Part shown: positions 27,786 through 28,540 of the stretch, one piece after another
Layout of the letters: each line of letters starts with the position of its first letter
Position numbering within the stretch: the first letter of the stretch is position 1
DNA from: JBBRUG01 sp038247995
GTDB lineage: Bacteria > Chloroflexota > Chloroflexia > Chloroflexales > Chloroflexaceae
Direction: 5' to 3'
Assembly (NCBI GenBank): GCA_038247995.1
Contig: JBBRUG010000030.1
Coordinates: 1 to 28,540, forward strand
Length of the DNA stretch: 28,540 bases
Position numbers and translations under genes: made by a program
Notes under the pieces: generated by a model
What the model saw: the letters and a program-made list of their open reading frames with translations, nothing else
Told to the model about the DNA's origin: nothing
The model's database searches: none

Positions 27786-28540
27786 GTGACGGCGAAAATC
27801 CTGGTTGTCGATGATGATCCGGCGATTCTCGATGTGCTCGTGCGCATTCTCTTGCGTGACGGTTATACGCCGATCACGGCGTCGAATGGGGTTGAAGCGC
27901 TCGAATTAGTCGAACGTGAAGCGCCGGATTTGATCCTCCTCGACGTAACGATGCCGCGCCTCGACGGTTTTGCCGTCTGCAAACAACTCAAAGATAATGA
28001 ACATACAGCGTTGATCCCGGTCACGATGCTTACCGGCTTGGATGACCGTGAGCATCGCCAACGCGGCCTTGAAGTTGGCGCCGACGATTTTCTCACCAAG
28101 CCCTTCGATCAACATCTCCTGCGCGCCCGCATCCGCTCACAGTTGCGCCTCAAGCGCCTGATCGATCAACTCGAACGTACTGAGCACGTGATTTTTATGC
28201 TGGCGCTGGCGGTCGAAGCCCGCGACACCTACACCGAGGGCCATTTACGGCGGCTTTCCAGCTATAGCGAACAATTAGCGCTTGCTGCCAACCTCGAACC
28301 GGAGGTCGTTAAGGCGATCCGCTTCGGTGGGTTGCTTCACGATATCGGCAAGATTGCCATTGATGATGCGATTTTGCGCAAACCCGGCAAGCTGACTGGC
28401 GAAGAATATGCCCAGATCAAGCAGCATCCCACAATCGATCTCGCTCACAATATCAGTAAACAAGCCAGGTTCGCAGATGTAATCATAGGCATTGGTGGGA
28501 TGATAATTGAAATTTTCCAGCAGCAGCGGCATCCCCAACC
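27786..28540 (+). CDS. Response regulator with HD-GYP-type output domain, interrupted near the window edge
   Basis: Start GTG 27786 with AAAGG about 9 bases upstream; the frame is open to the end of the window. Residues 1-120 are a receiver domain: acidic triad in VVDDDP, phospho-acceptor Asp53 in LLDVTMPRLDG, and Lys105 in DDFLTKPF. Residues 120-140 form a linker helix. From about 140 an HD-GYP domain begins (LAVEARDTYTEGHLRRLSSYSEQLA) with His185-Asp186 in LLHDIGKIAIDDAILRKPGKLTGEEYAQIKQHPTI. HD-GYP enzymes hydrolyse cyclic di-GMP. After HPTI (base 28436) the sequence no longer resembles the family, and HHERxDGxGYP is absent where it should occur. The last 100 bases belong instead to a DUF692-like gene read on the other strand. 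Truncation, rearrangement or assembly chimera cannot be told apart here. Confidence 0.85.
   Translation, partial: MTAKILVVDDDPAILDVLVRILLRDGYTPITASNGVEALELVEREAPDLILLDVTMPRLDGFAVCKQLKDNEHTALIPVTMLTGLDDREHRQRGLEVGADDFLTKPFDQHLLRARIRSQLRLKRLIDQLERTEHVIFMLALAVEARDTYTEGHLRRLSSYSEQLALAANLEPEVVKAIRFGGLLHDIGKIAIDDAILRKPGKLTGEEYAQIKQHPTIDLAHNISKQARFADVIIGIGGMIIEIFQQQRHPQ
28410..28540 (-). pseudogene. Internal fragment of a DUF692-like (MbnB-type multinuclear iron) protein
   Basis: Read on the minus strand from the window edge, about 43 codons encode PLLLENFNYHPTNAYDYI, then EPGLFTDIVSEIDCGMLLDLG. LLLEN followed after about 30 residues by LLLDLG/LLLDV is the conserved barrel region of DUF692, a family of iron-dependent peptide-modifying enzymes that includes MbnB. 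The similarity stops at GGC 28410-28412, where LLLDLGHA would be expected but the frame continues into the antisense of the response regulator. The segment 28437-28540 is visibly more AT-rich than its surroundings. The fragment lacks both ends, so it is a broken or chimeric piece rather than a gene. Confidence 0.6.

Overview
The window is high-GC bacterial DNA that looks like a Chloroflexota chromosome, most likely the filamentous Chloroflexales/Roseiflexus side of the phylum. The grounds are protein style (Pro/Thr-rich 'TPTAT' linkers, tandem 'YF..G..FW...GG...FG.P.S' surface modules, a golvesin-like secreted protein, a DUF3048 lipoprotein), an F420-type LLM oxidoreductase, a split methylmalonyl-CoA mutase with MeaB, and many short 7-8 bp tandem repeats. 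This is inference from composition and gene content; there is no rRNA or other phylogenetic anchor. I see no tRNA, rRNA, CRISPR array, transposase or phage gene.

Layout. 1-1590 (+): end of a large Ig/CARDB surface protein, then a secreted, membrane-anchored Pro-rich protein. 1709-3904 (-): an R2-like ligand-binding oxidase (R2lox) and an L,D-transpeptidase with a consensus sigma-70 promoter. 4383-7476 (+): prfB with the classic +1 programmed frameshift, a membrane-anchored HExxH peptidase and a HIT hydrolase. 7616-14861 (-): a very large GT39-type membrane glycosyltransferase carrying heptanucleotide arrays inside its reading frame, a ParB-like GHHR protein, a metallophosphoesterase, a sensor histidine kinase and meaB. 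14974-15381 (-): the B12-binding methylmalonyl-CoA mutase subunit. 15651-16850 (+): pgk. 16902-19581 (-): a secreted DPBB/golvesin protein and a DUF3048 lipoprotein. 19802-20833 (+): a secreted three-repeat protein. 20885-25035 (-): a small membrane protein, a biotin-carboxylase/BCCP fusion, an LLM oxidoreductase and a DinB-like protein. 25205-25510 (+): an ArsR regulator. 25538-26500 (-): MoxR ATPase. 26691-27566 (+): an ErpA/IscA-type Fe-S carrier, a strong terminator and a DUF309 protein. 27786-28540 (+): a response regulator whose HD-GYP domain breaks off near the window edge.

Functional threads. MeaB, the B12 subunit and the biotin carboxylase fit propionyl-CoA/methylmalonyl-CoA handling. 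The transpeptidase, the surface proteins, the peptidase and the glycosyltransferase are cell-envelope functions. prfB is autoregulated by frameshifting.

The most unusual signals are: (1) families of 7- and 8-bp tandem repeats resembling cyanobacterial STRRs, including arrays translated inside a glycosyltransferase (a possible phase-variable locus) and two mutually complementary octamer arrays in the transpeptidase leader; (2) a head-to-head junction near 28410-28436, where about 27 bases read as HD-GYP on one strand and as a DUF692-like protein on the other; (3) a recurring extended -10 element (TGCTACAAT) in front of several genes. I did not find a clearly new multi-gene defence or metabolic system.
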